Source of the DNA: Platerodrilus igneus | Lineage: Eukaryota; Arthropoda; Insecta; Coleoptera; Lycidae | Direction: 5' to 3' | DNA length: 64,000 bases | NCBI GenBank assembly: GCA_036346225.1 | Contig: JARFIW010000942.1 | Coordinates: 1,695,001-1,759,000 of the forward strand | Shown here: positions 10,796 to 22,859 of the stretch, in pieces | How the letters are laid out: each line of letters opens with the position of its first letter | Position numbering within the stretch: the stretch's first letter is position 1 | Program-made: the position numbers and the translations under genes | Notes under the pieces: model-generated | The model's database searches: none | Told to the model about the DNA's origin: nothing | Seen by the model: only the letters and a program-made list of their open reading frames with translations

Positions 10796-13700
10796 ATTTA
10801 ATTTGTAGCAATTTCCGTCCAAACCGGGGTTATAGCAATCAGAACGTAATAAGCTGCATGTAAATGTGCAGTTTATACAGCTAGCAAATCCAGCTAGACT
10901 CCTTGAATTAATTGGGTTAGCAACACTTTCTGACAACATTTTCCCATGAAGATAAGGTGTGGAGATATATAATTTAATATTTTATCCGAGATTTTGGAGG
11001 TTGAGGCATAATTTCCATTTAAAATTCTTACATTGTAGGGAATCCGCAACATATCCTTCTGTTCTCGTAGATGATTTTCATCGACCATAACGTTTTGGCC
11101 GATAACGTGCTGATGTTCATCGAAGAGAATGACTTGTTCTTGGGAGGTTTAAAAATGTAGTCATTATTGAAGAAATCTTGGAATCGTGTTCTAGCCTAGA
11201 AGTTGATTGCTATATCTTCCTGCGAAAAATTTCTAATACAACCGTTTTTGCTTTACCGAATTTCCAGAGCATATTTTTAGCAAAGTATTTTTTTTATAAT
11301 TTGTCAATGTTTTAACGGTTCGCGAAGGTGAATTACCATCACATCAGCTTTTTTAAAAGTTCGTTCGTACGCATGATTCAGCAAAATAAATCACAAACAA
11401 CGCCTAAAATCTTATGCTTTATCAAATATTACGTTAATTGAAAAATGCATCTTGCTTTTAACATCATATATCTTTCTTCTGATACATACTTTATAAAACG
11501 ATTGGCGTTTTCTCTCGTAAATACCTTCCACTTCTTCGGTGTGTATATTTTTAAAAACGCACGTAAATTTGTTCACTGTGAAATATCAAGGTTATTGTGT
11601 TACATATTTAAAATGAGACATTTTATATAAATTTTAAAGGAAGTTTACTTACGATTTTAAAACGTCTTCACGACAATCTTCAGGGAGAGTGTTCATACCT
11701 ATCAAAATTCACAGCTCCATCTCGTAGAAGGAACCCGGACCGCTTCCGCACTTCATACTTTGAGTTACCGGTTTCCACTAGGTTCCGGGAACCTCTCGGA
11801 AACAATATTACATTCCCATTTGCGTCAAACGATTAATTCTCACGGTCCAACTATCATCAAGCGACCGCTGATAGCAAATCGCACAATTTCCAATAGAAAG
11901 TCGCATAAATGTTCAGAAGAATGCGCTTAATTTAAACTTAAACTAATATTTATGCTACATACACAAACTGAATACTAAAAGGTGTTACAATGGCACATAA
12001 CGTTGTATATTGCTATCGTGCTCCTCATCCCATAAGCTCACTGAGGGTTCTAAGTATGCGAACCTGTCAAAAAAAATAAAGCCAGCAATGTACTTTCTTC
12101 TAGTGGACACACCAATTCTTAAAACGTATCTTAACTTCGTAGCTAGTCAACAATTTGAGCACTAACCGTTAATAAATCTCTTGTGGCGCTGCCCTTGTTT
12201 GGGACAGTGAATTAGAGTTAAATGAGACTTCAGTCAGCATAAGAACTGTATATGATTTAATTTGTGTACAATTTTAACGAAGTTTGAGGTATTCGATGAT
12301 GCATTTTTGTCGTGGATCCTTTATATTTATTGAGATCAGCTTTATTTCAGCGTAAGGTAATTAACGTGCAGGGAAATCAATCGACGTACTGCGGTGTAAG
12401 TAGCTGGAGCAGCAACCTTCCCTAGCGGATACTTCGTGGGAGGAATGGTGGTTTGTTTTCATATCAATCTAAATAAACGCCTGAAGCAGACAGTTCATCT
12501 CTACAGCGTTCATTGTGCAAGCTTGGAGTGAATGGTGCGCTTTTGCGGAGCGGATGTCTAGCCAATACATCTTACTCTACCCATGCACTAGAATTACGCC
12601 TTTGCATAACTAGGGTTTAGAAATAGCTGTCATTTTCGGATCACCCTAGCGTATAGTATTGCAAAGGACGATGCCAATAGAAGAATTCTTTCTATTCGTC
12701 GCAGTAGGCAACCATGGCGTTAGATGTTTAATATTCTTCTTTCTTTTTCATTCAGAAATGAAAAATAATAAACGGAGTAGTTTACAGGCCCGTATACCTC
12801 CCTAATATATGATTTTAGAAAATTCCTGTAGTTTACCAAACATTGTATATTATTGGCCATTAATATTTTTCGAAGCGTTGCTAAGCTGCTCATAGTAACT
12901 TTAATTAAGATCTTCACCTACTAATATTTTCATGTAATAAACTACAATTCGTTTGCTGTCGGAAAGTTGATGCTGTAAGTATTATTTACCCGTGATGTAT
13001 TGTAGTTATACGCATCGACTTATTTTCTGGCGGTATAACGACTGTTTTCGGAACGCCATTATTGTAGAAATATGTAGATTACTAAACAGAAATCATCATT
13101 ATAAACTCATATAACGTATTTAAGTCTGTATTAAATAATTTTTTGATTCCTATTTTAAACTTAACTTAAAGCAATTTTTAATGATCTAAAGGTCACGAAA
13201 TAAATAATGTACATACCATGAAATGTAGGAGATTTTTGGTGCCTCAGCATTTGCAGCCCTCTTTTCGCTCGGGTTGCAAACTAATCTTGTCACCGTAAAT
13301 CCTCTATAGCTTAAAGGTTCAAAAGCATAGAAGCATATTTCTATTTTTATGTTAAATCATCGATACCAGAAAACAGAAACTAGTATTCTTTAAAATTTTA
13401 TTCAATTCTTCTCGTACTCGGGACCCACAGTTGTACCTCTCGTAAGAAGGAGGGTATAGTATTGTATGAAATGTTTTTAAGCTCTCCCATTGGTCGAGAC
13501 GAGAATACGGTGAAAGTGCTGTAGATTTGAACTTTGAACTTTGAACTTAAAAAGTGAAGGGTTGTCCACGTATTCCTGGAATGAATGATCTTGAAGAGTA
13601 CAAAAAATGACTAGAATGGACCTTAGATTTTCCCATAGAAAGTACATGTATAAAACTGGTTTTGTGGCCCACAACGAACGTAGCTTATCTACTACCTTGG

Positions 13701-16289
13701 CATAATGGACTTTACATAAAATGAAATTAAAATTTCATCTTTTTCTAATGTAAAATCTTGTACATTATCGATGAACGCTTAAGAGTTTTGTACAGGCAAA
13801 CTACTAAACTTTTAATTCTTAAATGTGTTTGACAGCTAGATTATACTTGAAACAATTGGTCTCACTTATTTCTTTTTTTTTGTTTGAAATTTTCAGGATA
13901 TATTAAATGGCACTTTAAATTTTAGCATCAAAATGAATTTTGTTGTTACCATTATATTTAAAGCAGTGTCATTTTTCCATTTTTTTGTAACTATTAGTCT
14001 ATATGGTCCACTATATATAGGTTCTATCTACTCTTACGAGCTTTTGTTTATCTACGTCAATCTTTAGAAGGGTTCCTGATTACACTCTTCATTTTATTTG
14101 ATTTTATTATGCTTTCTACTGATAACCACTTAGAAGGTGGACTCCCTATTTAGTTTTTGAATAATTTTTGAGTTAGGAATTTTTATTGTGTTTAATTAAA
14201 TATCTTAACAACTTAGAATATTTCAACTCGTGTGTACCTACCCTTCAGCACAGCAGTTTTCTTCATCCCGGGATCCTTCAAAATTTTCTCAAAATTAAAC
14301 CCAGGTAAGTTAGTGTAACACCTATAAATTTCTGTCTAGTATTTTTTAAAATCACCTATTGCGGCCTGTTATGTGCTGAATTGACGTTAAGTACTTAAAT
14401 TAATTTTACTCTACAAAAGCGAAGTGACGTAACATTAAAATGGTGTACCGGCTTGCTTTCAATGGTGCGGGTTCTATGAAAGCAAATACAAAACTTTTAG
14501 GGGTATATAGATTACTACACTTTTACACCTACCTTAAAAGGTCTTTAAACTCTCTTTGTCTAATAAAACTTTTGAGCTCCAACCCACCTGAAGAAACTGA
14601 TTGCAGCGTCCCTAGAAGATGGGTGTTTCGAGAGACGGTTTGAATGTTCTTTCTGCAGTAGAGGTTGGTGGGGCCGTGTGTACACATTTCTCATCTTGTA
14701 CTAATTTAAAATAAAGACAAATAACAAAAACCCGAGTCTTGATCATCTAATATATGTTATCAAATATGAATATCACAGTATATAACAAAGACAAAACTAA
14801 GCTCCACCCCTAATTGGCCAAATATGCGATTTCTGAAAAAAACAACTTAAATTTATGAATTACTGACATCTAACCAAATTAACCTTTACATATAGATGAA
14901 TTATGCGGTAAAATTGTGGTGATTTTTTATATATAAATTTCTATGTTTACAATGCGCTTTAAATAGGCGAGCACCAACGTAAAAAGTCCTCTTAATAATA
15001 AGCTTTACACATTCTTATTATTACAACCAATCACACTTATTAATTATAGAACAGCATATAATGTTTAGCAGGTGGAAAGCAAAAATTCAATATCTTACAA
15101 GTTTTTGTTGTTACTTTTCAAAGCTACGACTGACCTTTTAGTGCAGAAAAAATGGTTACAGGTAATCAAATACTCCACTTTAGTGTTGAATGAAAACTTA
15201 CAACCGGCCACTTTCATTTGGGAAGTAGTTTACTACAATTCCGGTGTTTAATATCGTCTCTGAATTACCTGATAATCAACTTCATCTAGCACGACGATGT
15301 TTGCGTGTTAATCGAGTTCGAGGTTTTATAAATGAAGATGAACGATTAATAGATCTCTTAATAATATTCGTGGGTTTTATAAGTTTTTCGTTTCCGGGTC
15401 ATTGCATGCTATTTTTTTTTCGTTTTCACGAAGTATTGCGTCTAACTGCTCGATTTTCTAGATCAATCTTGTAATATTTATGTGAATGGTCATCTTGTTC
15501 TTGCGTTTATACATTGGATACTGAAGGGCGTTATTTGTTTGGGCTCGCAACACGTCTTTTATGGCTGTAATTTATGAGTTTATGAATATTGGGGGTAATC
15601 TACCATGGTTGCGCGTTCTTTAAATTTGGTGAGCTGTTAATTTCTCCTACGGTTTATATATAACGCACTAATTTTTTATGGCTTGTTTTATGATTATTAA
15701 TGTTGTGGAATGTGTCGGTCTAGTTCCTCAATTGAATGATTTGTTTTTGAACTTGTGTGAATGTGGACAAACAAGATTTCTTATGTCGGTTATTTGCCGA
15801 ACTCTACTTGTGTTTTTCTAAATTTAATACGAAGAGTATAAATCTTTGGTTGTTATTAACTTTTGTATAAAATGTATTAAGTGCTTTCCTGTTTATTTTT
15901 GTAACCTAATTCAATATCATATTGGCATAGCCACGTTATTGAATGTTCACTACCATAGCTTCTAAATATTACAGGCTCCTCTACGATAAAAACTTATTTA
16001 ACTAACTTAATCTCCTAAATTGTTTTGTATTACCCAGTGTTTGCCGAAATAACGCACTAGCGTTACAGGCTGTACACTGTGATGTTCTTGCACGGTTGAA
16101 ATTAGAAATCGATCGTTGTGTATAAAATTTACTAAAATCTCCATCTTATTCAGCGGGTACGAATGTTACATTAGAGCACTTATTGTTTAAACAATTGCTA
16201 GTTTCACATTTTAACGTTTTAAGATTATCGACTGCATGCACCTACTCTCCATAGCATTTATTCACAAAGTAACACGCGGTACCCCGTGT
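10796..16289. other. 5.5 kb without a recognised gene
   Basis: AT-rich, with no known protein motif on either strand. One detail: a perfect splice-donor-like 'cag/gtaagt' at 14302-14310 lies 56 nt after an acceptor-like 'ctacccttcag' ending at 14248. The frame between reads plausibly but matches nothing I know. Three tandem 'tttgaac' copies occur near 13527-13550. Confidence 0.4.
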
Positions 16290-16640
16290 CTTTCGTGTTT
16301 CCGCATTTCCTTGTTTTGTATTTTTATACATAGTGTTTCGTATTTTTGTGTTTTGTATTTCCTTATATTTGTATGTTTGTTTGCATATTTTCTATTTAGT
16401 ATTTTCCGTACTCTCGTATTTAGGCTTTCGTGTTTTCGTTTGCTGAGTTTTCATATTTTATGTTTTCGTATTTTCTTGTCTTTATATTTTCCTATTTACA
16501 TCCTGTAGTGTTTTGGTATTCTCACATTCTTATATTTTCAATTTTTCGCATTTGTATATTTTGTTTCGTATTTTCGTGTTTTGGATATTTGTATTTTAGC
16601 ATCATATTTTTATATTTTGCATTTTTATATTTTTATAGTA
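16290..16640. repeat. T-rich degenerate simple repeat (gtattttc-like)
   Basis: Long run of degenerate 8-10-bp units such as 'gtattttcgtgtttt'. It gives open frames in two phases composed almost wholly of F, Y, S, L and C, typical of low-complexity DNA and not of a membrane protein. A run of 9 or more G follows at about 16653. Confidence 0.8.
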
Positions 16641-16714
16641 ACGCCAAATTGAGGGGGGGGGGGTTCAATCCATTAAATTCGTATCACAATATGCTGAAAT
16701 GCTTAGAAGGAACG

Positions 16715-16996
16715 CTATGTTTGAAGCATTTTTAGATAGAGCCGTTTTGACAATATGCAAATTTGGCATATTTGGAATCTGAAAGCAAAACGAATCGCTT
16801 GATATTCTACAAGACCACATTTGCACTTTTTAGGTAGTAACTCTCTGTCATAATTTCCAAATTTGAAATTTACTCAAGACCAATAAATGATACCTCACAT
16901 GACTATATTTGGAAGCACTTTTAGATGTAACCGTTTTGGCACACTATGCCAATTCGGAATCTGTAAGTCAACACAACACCAATTGAATTCTACCCC
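16715..16996 (+). repeat. Tandem ~185-bp host repeat beside the foldback element
   Basis: 16719-16813 and 16904-16996 share 'tttggaagca', 'tttttagat', 'ccgttttg', 'atttcggaatctg'-type blocks and end in 'ttgatattctac' or 'ttgaattctacccc'. The foldback element at 16993 inserted into the second copy. Confidence 0.55.
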
Positions 16997-17330
16997 TGTG
17001 AAGTTGGCGCGACATTCTCTAAATTTAAAAAAAACGATGATAGTTCTAGTACCACTTTTCATAGTTCTAGAGTTCCTGATAGAAAATTAAAGAAGTACCA
17101 CATTTTTAATACCAAAAAATAGCAAATGAAAAATTGTCGTGCTGACTTCGCGAATCTAGCACGACACTTACTCCCCTAACCTATAAGAAACTAATAAATA
17201 TCTTTTAACAAGAGTTCCCTTTAGTTCTAATCGAGTTCCATCTCTATATGTAATTAAAATAAAAAATTGCAATAATTAGGTTATTTGCATAAACAACGTA
17301 TATTGTACGCAGCACGGCACTCGGCGAAAA
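16993..17330 (+). repeat. Left terminal inverted repeat of foldback element
   Basis: Starts CCCCTGTGAAGTTGG. It contains a near-palindrome, 'gtcgtgct' ... 'agcacgac' around 'ttcgcgaa', at 17138-17167 that recurs in the right arm at 19007-19036. Confidence 0.88.
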
Positions 17331-17595
17331 AGTGTAGTGCTGATCATTTCTAGCGCATTTTTCGATATATATCGACAGTTCTACATGAGTTCTAACAAAT
17401 ACGATCACTTTTAGCCTGAATTCCAGTGGCTAACCATTTTTAAATAATTTTTTAATTTTCTGTCTAGCACGACACTCGCAAAAAAGTGTCGTGTTGATCA
17501 TTTCTAGCGAATTTTTCGATATATATCGACAGTTCTACATGAGTTCTAATAACTACGACCACTTTTAGCCTGAGTTCCAATGGTTAACACTTTTT

Positions 17596-17696
17596 CCGAG
17601 TGTCGTGCTAGACCGAAAATTAAAAAATTATTTAAAAATGGTTAGCCACTGGAATTCAGACTAAAAGTGATCGTAGTTGTTAGAATTCATATAGAA

Positions 17697-17739
<43 letters not shown>

Positions 17740-18166
17740 AAATGCGCTGGAAATGATCAGCGCGGCCCTTTTTTTCCGAGTGTCGTGCTAGGCCGAAAGT
17801 TAAAAAATTATTTAAAAATGGTTAGCCACCGAAGCTGAGGCTAAAAGTGGTCGTAGTTGTAAAAACTCATGTAGAACTGTTAATATGTTTTAAGAAATAA
17901 TCAGCACGACACTTTTTTCCGAGTGTCGTGCTAGACCAAAAATTAAAAAATTATTTAAAAATGGTTAGCCACTGGAATTCAGGCTAAAAGTGATCGTAGT
18001 TGTTAGAACTCATATAGAACTGTCGATATATTTCAAAAAATAATCAGTACGACACTTTTTTTCCGAGTGTCGTACTAGACCGAAAATTAAAAAATTATTT
18101 AAAAATGGTTAGCCACTGGAATTCAGGCTAAAAGCGATCGTATTTGTTAGAACTCATGTAGAACTG

Positions 18167-18214
<48 letters not shown>

Positions 18215-18850
18215 GATCGGCACGACACTTTTTTCCGAGTGTTGTGCTAGACCAAAAATTAAAAAATTATTTAAAAATGGTTAGCCACTAGAACTCAGGC
18301 TAAAAGTGATCGCAGTTGTTAGAACTCATGTAGAACTGTAGATATATACCGAAAAATGCGCTAGAAATGATCACCAAGACAATTTTCTTCCGAGTGTCGT
18401 GCTAGACCGAAAATTAAAAAATTATTTAAAAATGGTTAGCCACTGGAATTCAGGCTAAAAGTGATCGTAGTTTTTAGAACTCGCGTAGAACTGTCGATAT
18501 ATTTCAAAAAATAATCAGCACGACACTTTTTTTCCGAGTGTCGTACTAGACCGAAAATTATAAAATTATTTAAAAATGGTTAACCACTGGAACTCAGGCT
18601 AAAAGTGATCGTAGTTGTTAGAACTCATGTAGAACTGTAGATATATATATCGAAAAATTTGCTAGAAATTATCGGTAGGACATTTTTTTCCCGAGTGTCG
18701 TGCTAGACCGAAAATTAAAAAATTATTAAAAAATGGTTAACCACTGGAACTGAGGTTAAAAGTGATCGTAGTTGTTAGAACTCATGTAGAACTGTCTATA
18801 TATATAAAAAAATGCGCTAGAAATGATCAGCACTACACTTTTTTGTCGAG
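17596..18850 (+). repeat. Internal tandem array of foldback element
   Basis: Unit starts ('ccgagtgtcgtgctag') lie at 17596, 17776, 17919, 18063, 18235, 18390, 18534 and 18691, with a ninth degenerate start at 18845. Spacings are 143-180 bp. Spacing varies partly because a short 'gatatatatcg' core has expanded to (AT)n at ~17699-17736 and ~18171-18213. Where units meet, 'agcacgacact' faces 'agtgtcgtgct' across an 8-nt gap (for example 17903-17932), giving an 11-bp hairpin. Such repeated motifs could be transposase-binding sites (inference). Confidence 0.85.
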
Positions 18851-19180
18851 TGCCGTGCTGGGTACAATATACGTTGTTTATGCAAATAACCTAATTATTG
18901 CAATTTTTATTTTAATTACATAGAGAGATGGAACTCGATTAGAACTAACCGGAACTCTTGCTAAAAGTTGTGATATTTATCGGTTTCTTATAGATTAGAA
19001 GAGGAAGTGTCGTGCTAGATTCGCGAAGTTAGCACGACAATTTTTCATTTGCTATTTTTTGGTATTAAAAATGCGGAACTTTTTTTATTTTCTATCAGGA
19101 ACTTTAGAACTATGAAAAGTGCTACAAGAACTATCATTGTTTTTTCAAATTTAAAGAATGTCGTGCCAACTACACAGGGG
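18845..19180 (-). repeat. Right terminal inverted repeat of foldback element
   Basis: Reverse complement of the left arm with scattered substitutions and a few indels, ending CACAGGGG at 19180. Confidence 0.88.
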
Positions 19181-19191
19181 TTTGAATTCTA

Positions 19192-19727
19192 CCCCAAATA
19201 TCTGTATTTAACTACGTTACAACGTAATTAAAGATGGTTATTCAAAAAAAAAATGGCGGATTGTCAAAATGTAAGATTAGGTAGATAAAAAGAATGCTTT
19301 TCTCCATGGCAATACTCACACATCTAGATGTGTATCTGTACGACGTAGCATTAAAAACAAGAAACTGACTGAACCGAAAACATTTTTTAAACACATGTAT
19401 GATATACAATAGAAACAAGAAACTGACGTGGGCAGAAAAAAACGTATGGAAAGGTAATCTTAACTTCTACTATGTCGTCTATCTTTATTTCGCGTGATCT
19501 AATATCTCAGGGTTAAAGTTAAGTTGGTTGTCCCGTCTAAACGAAGGAACTAAAAAGAATGTTGTTAACCTAACTATGATTTCAATTATATAAAGGACTT
19601 GTATGCTTTAATTTACAGTTATATGACTTTCGCCATTTGGTATTTGTATTTCAAAACTTATGTCATTTAATTGAAACGTAAATACAAACACTAAATAGTA
19701 AAAATAGCCCATGTAAATATAAATATA
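19192..19727. other. No gene recognised
   Basis: AT-rich spacer between two DNA transposons. It holds two nearby copies of 'acaagaaactgac' (about 19357-19368 and 19413-19424). Confidence 0.4.
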
Positions 19728-19729
19728 TA

Positions 19730-21372
19730 CAGGGTATTGCATTAACAATGGGATTACAGTTAACTGAAGACACTATGCATGAAATAATGACCATTGAGCT
19801 AAACTTTTCTTATCCGAATATTGATGGTTTAAGAAGTACATGATTTTGACGCTTATAATTGTATTTCACTTTTTTGGCATTATTCTGAAAATTTGTGGGT
19901 TATTAACTTGAAAATTAGCAACTTTACGTTTTTGGTACAGAGAAAAGAATACGATACCATTTTTGACTTTGATCTTTTTTTATGATTATTTAGCCATAAC
20001 TTTTTACCCCTTCATATCTAGTGTAGAATCGACTTCGAAATGTGAAAGAGCGATCTTTTTTACATAAAAAACGTATTCTTGTCTCTTTTTGATATTCCAA
20101 TCAGTTTTCAAGAAAAAACCATTTAATTCAAATTATTTTAATCCTTATTAGTGGGATTCCCCGCCGAAAATAATAATATTTTAGTAGGCTTATTTTACTA
20201 TCTGACAGTCGTCATTATGATCTGTCGTAGCTTTTATTTAATTGGTCAATGAATGTGTTTAAAGTATCAAGTCAGTGTTTCCTTTAATCTTCTGCTTGAA
20301 ATTTCTTTCACTAAAATATTTAAAAAATGCCGCGTCATAGCAACTTTACCAATAGTGAGGAGGGAGAGATATTGTGTGTGTTTTTGCGCAAACAAAGACA
20401 ACAAATCATAAACTGTTTCGAAACCTGTACAATCGTTTAGGCGAGAAGGGTTCATTTTGTTCCAAAAGTGAAAATAACGCTCCAAAAACTATCTCGACTG
20501 AGCAAGAAGAGGTTTTGGTTCGAGTATACGAAAATCTACGTATAAGTACCCGTCGTCCAAGTGCAGCAATGGGCATAAATTACTCGTCATGGAGTTTTCA
20601 ACTGGCGAAACAATCATTTGTAGGATTCAGAAAACCCCCATGCCGTAAAAGAAAGGCATTTTCAACACGAATTTAAGATCAATGTTTCGTGTGGTATTAT
20701 TTCAAATTTTTTTATTGGGTCTTTTCAACTGCCACCTCTTTAAACGGCCCACTTTATTTAAATTTTCTTTAAAAAAACCTAAACGATTTTCTTGAAGTAC
20801 CGCTTAATTTGAGAGCACATATGTGGTTTATGCAAGACGGAGTTCCTGCAGATTTCTCTCGGCGGGTACGTCTTTCCACATCGGTGGATTGCTCGTGTCA
20901 GTAAATTTTCTTGACCACCTAGAAACCCCGACTTAATCCTTGGACTTTTCGATTTAGTCTCGAATGAAAAACATGGTCTATAAAGAAACTGTTTATTCGC
21001 CCGAGGAGTTGTGGGGGAGAATACAAGTGGCTGGGAATGAAATCAAAGGCAATCAAGCAGCATTGTTTACAACTCTCCAGTCTCTTAGAAAACGTATTAC
21101 GTAATGCATTCATGTAAATGGTGCACATTTCGAAAATTTACTTTAAAATACTTTCTTGAAAGCGTTCTAACGAATTAAAGATACCAATTTTCAAGTCGAT
21201 AACCCAACAATTTTCAGAATAATGCCAAAAAATTGAAATAGAATTATAACCTCCAAAACCCTGTACTTTTTAAACCACCAACATTCGGATAAGAAAAGTT
21301 TGGCTCAATGGTCATTATTTGATGCATAATATCTCAAGTTAACCGTTGTCTCATTGTTAGCGAAGCACCCTG
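19730..21372 (+). mobile_element. IS630/Tc1-like DNA transposon, 1643 bp, TA target site
   Basis: The left end (CAGGGTATTGCATTAACAAT...) and the reverse complement of the right end (CAGGGTGCTTCGCTAACAAT...) match over about 200 bp, including the shared block 'aataatgaccattgag' and 'acttttcttatccgaat'. TA dinucleotides flank both ends (19728-19729 and 21373-21374), as expected for this superfamily. A decayed transposase frame lies inside on the plus strand. Confidence 0.85.
20327..21150 (+). pseudogene. Decayed DUF4817-type transposase
   Basis: Starts at ATG 20327 with 'MPRHSNFTNSEEGEIL', followed after a frameshift by 'NRLGEKGSFCS' and 'EEVLVRVYENLRISTRR', the N-terminal DNA-binding part of these transposases. 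The middle of the catalytic domain, including the first catalytic Asp, is deleted. About 20800-20880 reads 'VPLNLRAHMWFMQDGVPADF' with the second Asp kept. The normal 'SPDLTPLDFF' block is degraded to 'KPRLNPWTF', losing the third Asp. The tail 'EELWGRIQVAGNEIKGNQ' and 'HVNGAHFENLL' (21000-21135) is clear. Frameshifts and stops rule out function. The usual length is about 340-400 aa; about two thirds is traceable here. Confidence 0.82.
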
Positions 21373-21374
21373 TA

Positions 21375-22299
21375 TAATTGAAAGAGAAATTACTATGTAG
21401 AAAGATTAAATTAAAGGAAACTCTGATTGAACTGCCATTACCGAAACTCAGGTTTGGATGTGTAACTAATTGACCATTTTCCACTCTGATAATATTCACG
21501 TATTAATTTATATTGTGTAGCGTTTGAAATTAACTGATTTTCATGCGGTTTCTTTTTGCCTTCTGCTGTCATTATCGAAAGAAAGAAAATGGATGTTCTA
21601 TAAGAATAAAAAAAGGTACAGAAGATATAAATTGATAAATTTAGATATTAGTAACGTCCAAAGACGTATATGACTAAAGCTATTAGTTTGACTGCAGATG
21701 TAACTTAAAACCGATATAGTTTTAGTTATTTTCGGCCTGGCATATTGTAAATACAGACATCGAAAAGTTAAGTTCGTTGCTACCAGAAGATTAGTTTTTC
21801 TAAGTTAATTACCACGCTTAACGTATTCGAACAAAAACAATATAACAGGGAAGCTAATATATAGTAAATGCGGCATTTGTATTTACCTTTATAAGTAATT
21901 TGAATCAAACTGGCAAGAACTAACTTTAAACTTTAATTACCTTCTGATATTTGCTAATGTTAATTAAGGTGCGTGAAGCACTCGAAAGTTGGAGCAATCC
22001 TTTGCTAATAATTAATTAGTACGTGAGAGGTTGTGTTTGAAGTTGCGTTAAGAAAAACTTTTCTTTCACGATTGTTTGGAATAGAGCGCTTTTGCAACAA
22101 TGTGCGTAAATTATTAGTACCTTCATTATTATTTATAATTATTAAAACAATTTTCAAATTGGGATTGCTAAAAAAAATTTCTGTTAAAACAGTAGTAGTA
22201 GAAATGAGGTATTGAAGTAATTCAGCAACTTGGTCAATTGGCGTTTTTTATTAACTCTACACTCCCCTCCTTAGTCTTCACTGCTCCATTCTTTTACAT
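21375..22299. other. No gene recognised
   Basis: AT-rich. The block near 21725-21795 weakly resembles 5820-5880. No coding motif is seen. Confidence 0.4.
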
Positions 22300-22859
22300 C
22301 TTTCATGTTCTACCCTCCCACTACAAACTTTCCTAGTGAAAGTTAGCATGTCTGGCCGGATAATCGAGATCAACTCTTCCTTGCCTAGGATACCCGAACC
22401 CAGGACTCTGCCTTAGTTTCTTGTACCCCATATTCTCATATATTGTGGGCGGTAGTTTTGTCATTCCTTTCGCAAAAGAATCGACCTTGATATAGCAGAA
22501 GGTATGTTGTCTCCGTAACTTGCAGTTGTCGGTGAGGACACCCACCAACTTCTCGAATATTTTCCTGTCTTCATTTAGTAATCATGCCGCACTTAAGCTC
22601 GTAATCCGTCCAGGCGGGTTATAATTGCCCTTAACCGCCTGCAGTTTTCTTTTTTCGCGCTTCTTTCCTGCCACTTCTGCGACAATGATTTTAATTTCAT
22701 CATCATTAGTTCTTCAGTCTTGGAACTGGTTAGACACGTACCTCCATTGTTTCCTATTATGAGCTAACCTACATATTTCCCTGAAATTTCCACAGACTAC
22801 ATCTTTCACTATATATCTGATTGCAATAGTTTAATCCAGTCTTTTTTCCCTTTCTCTGC

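Larger units (their letters stand above)
16993..19180. mobile_element. Foldback-type DNA element, 2188 bp
   Basis: The ends are long inverted repeats: 16993-~17330 matches the reverse complement of ~18845-19180 at roughly 90% identity by eye, starting CCCCTGTG and ending CACAGGGG. The element is flanked by 'ttgaattcta' at 16983-16992 and 'tttgaattcta' at 19181-19191, a target duplication of about 10 bp with the right copy offset by one T. Inside lie tandem units whose orientation flips near 17595: about 1.7 units in reverse on the left and 8-9 units forward on the right. No reading frame for a transposase is present, so it must have been moved by a protein encoded elsewhere. Long TIRs plus 9-11-bp duplications suggest Mutator/foldback-like mobilisation (inference). 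Confidence 0.85.

Noticed and set aside
16236..16735. Membrane-protein-like frames of F, Y, L and C
   Set aside because: They come from a degenerate T-rich simple repeat, with overlapping open frames and no start or splice context.
17330..18850. Regularly spaced repeats as a CRISPR array
   Set aside because: The units are ~150 bp with no unique spacers, lie between long inverted ends, and the sequence is eukaryotic.
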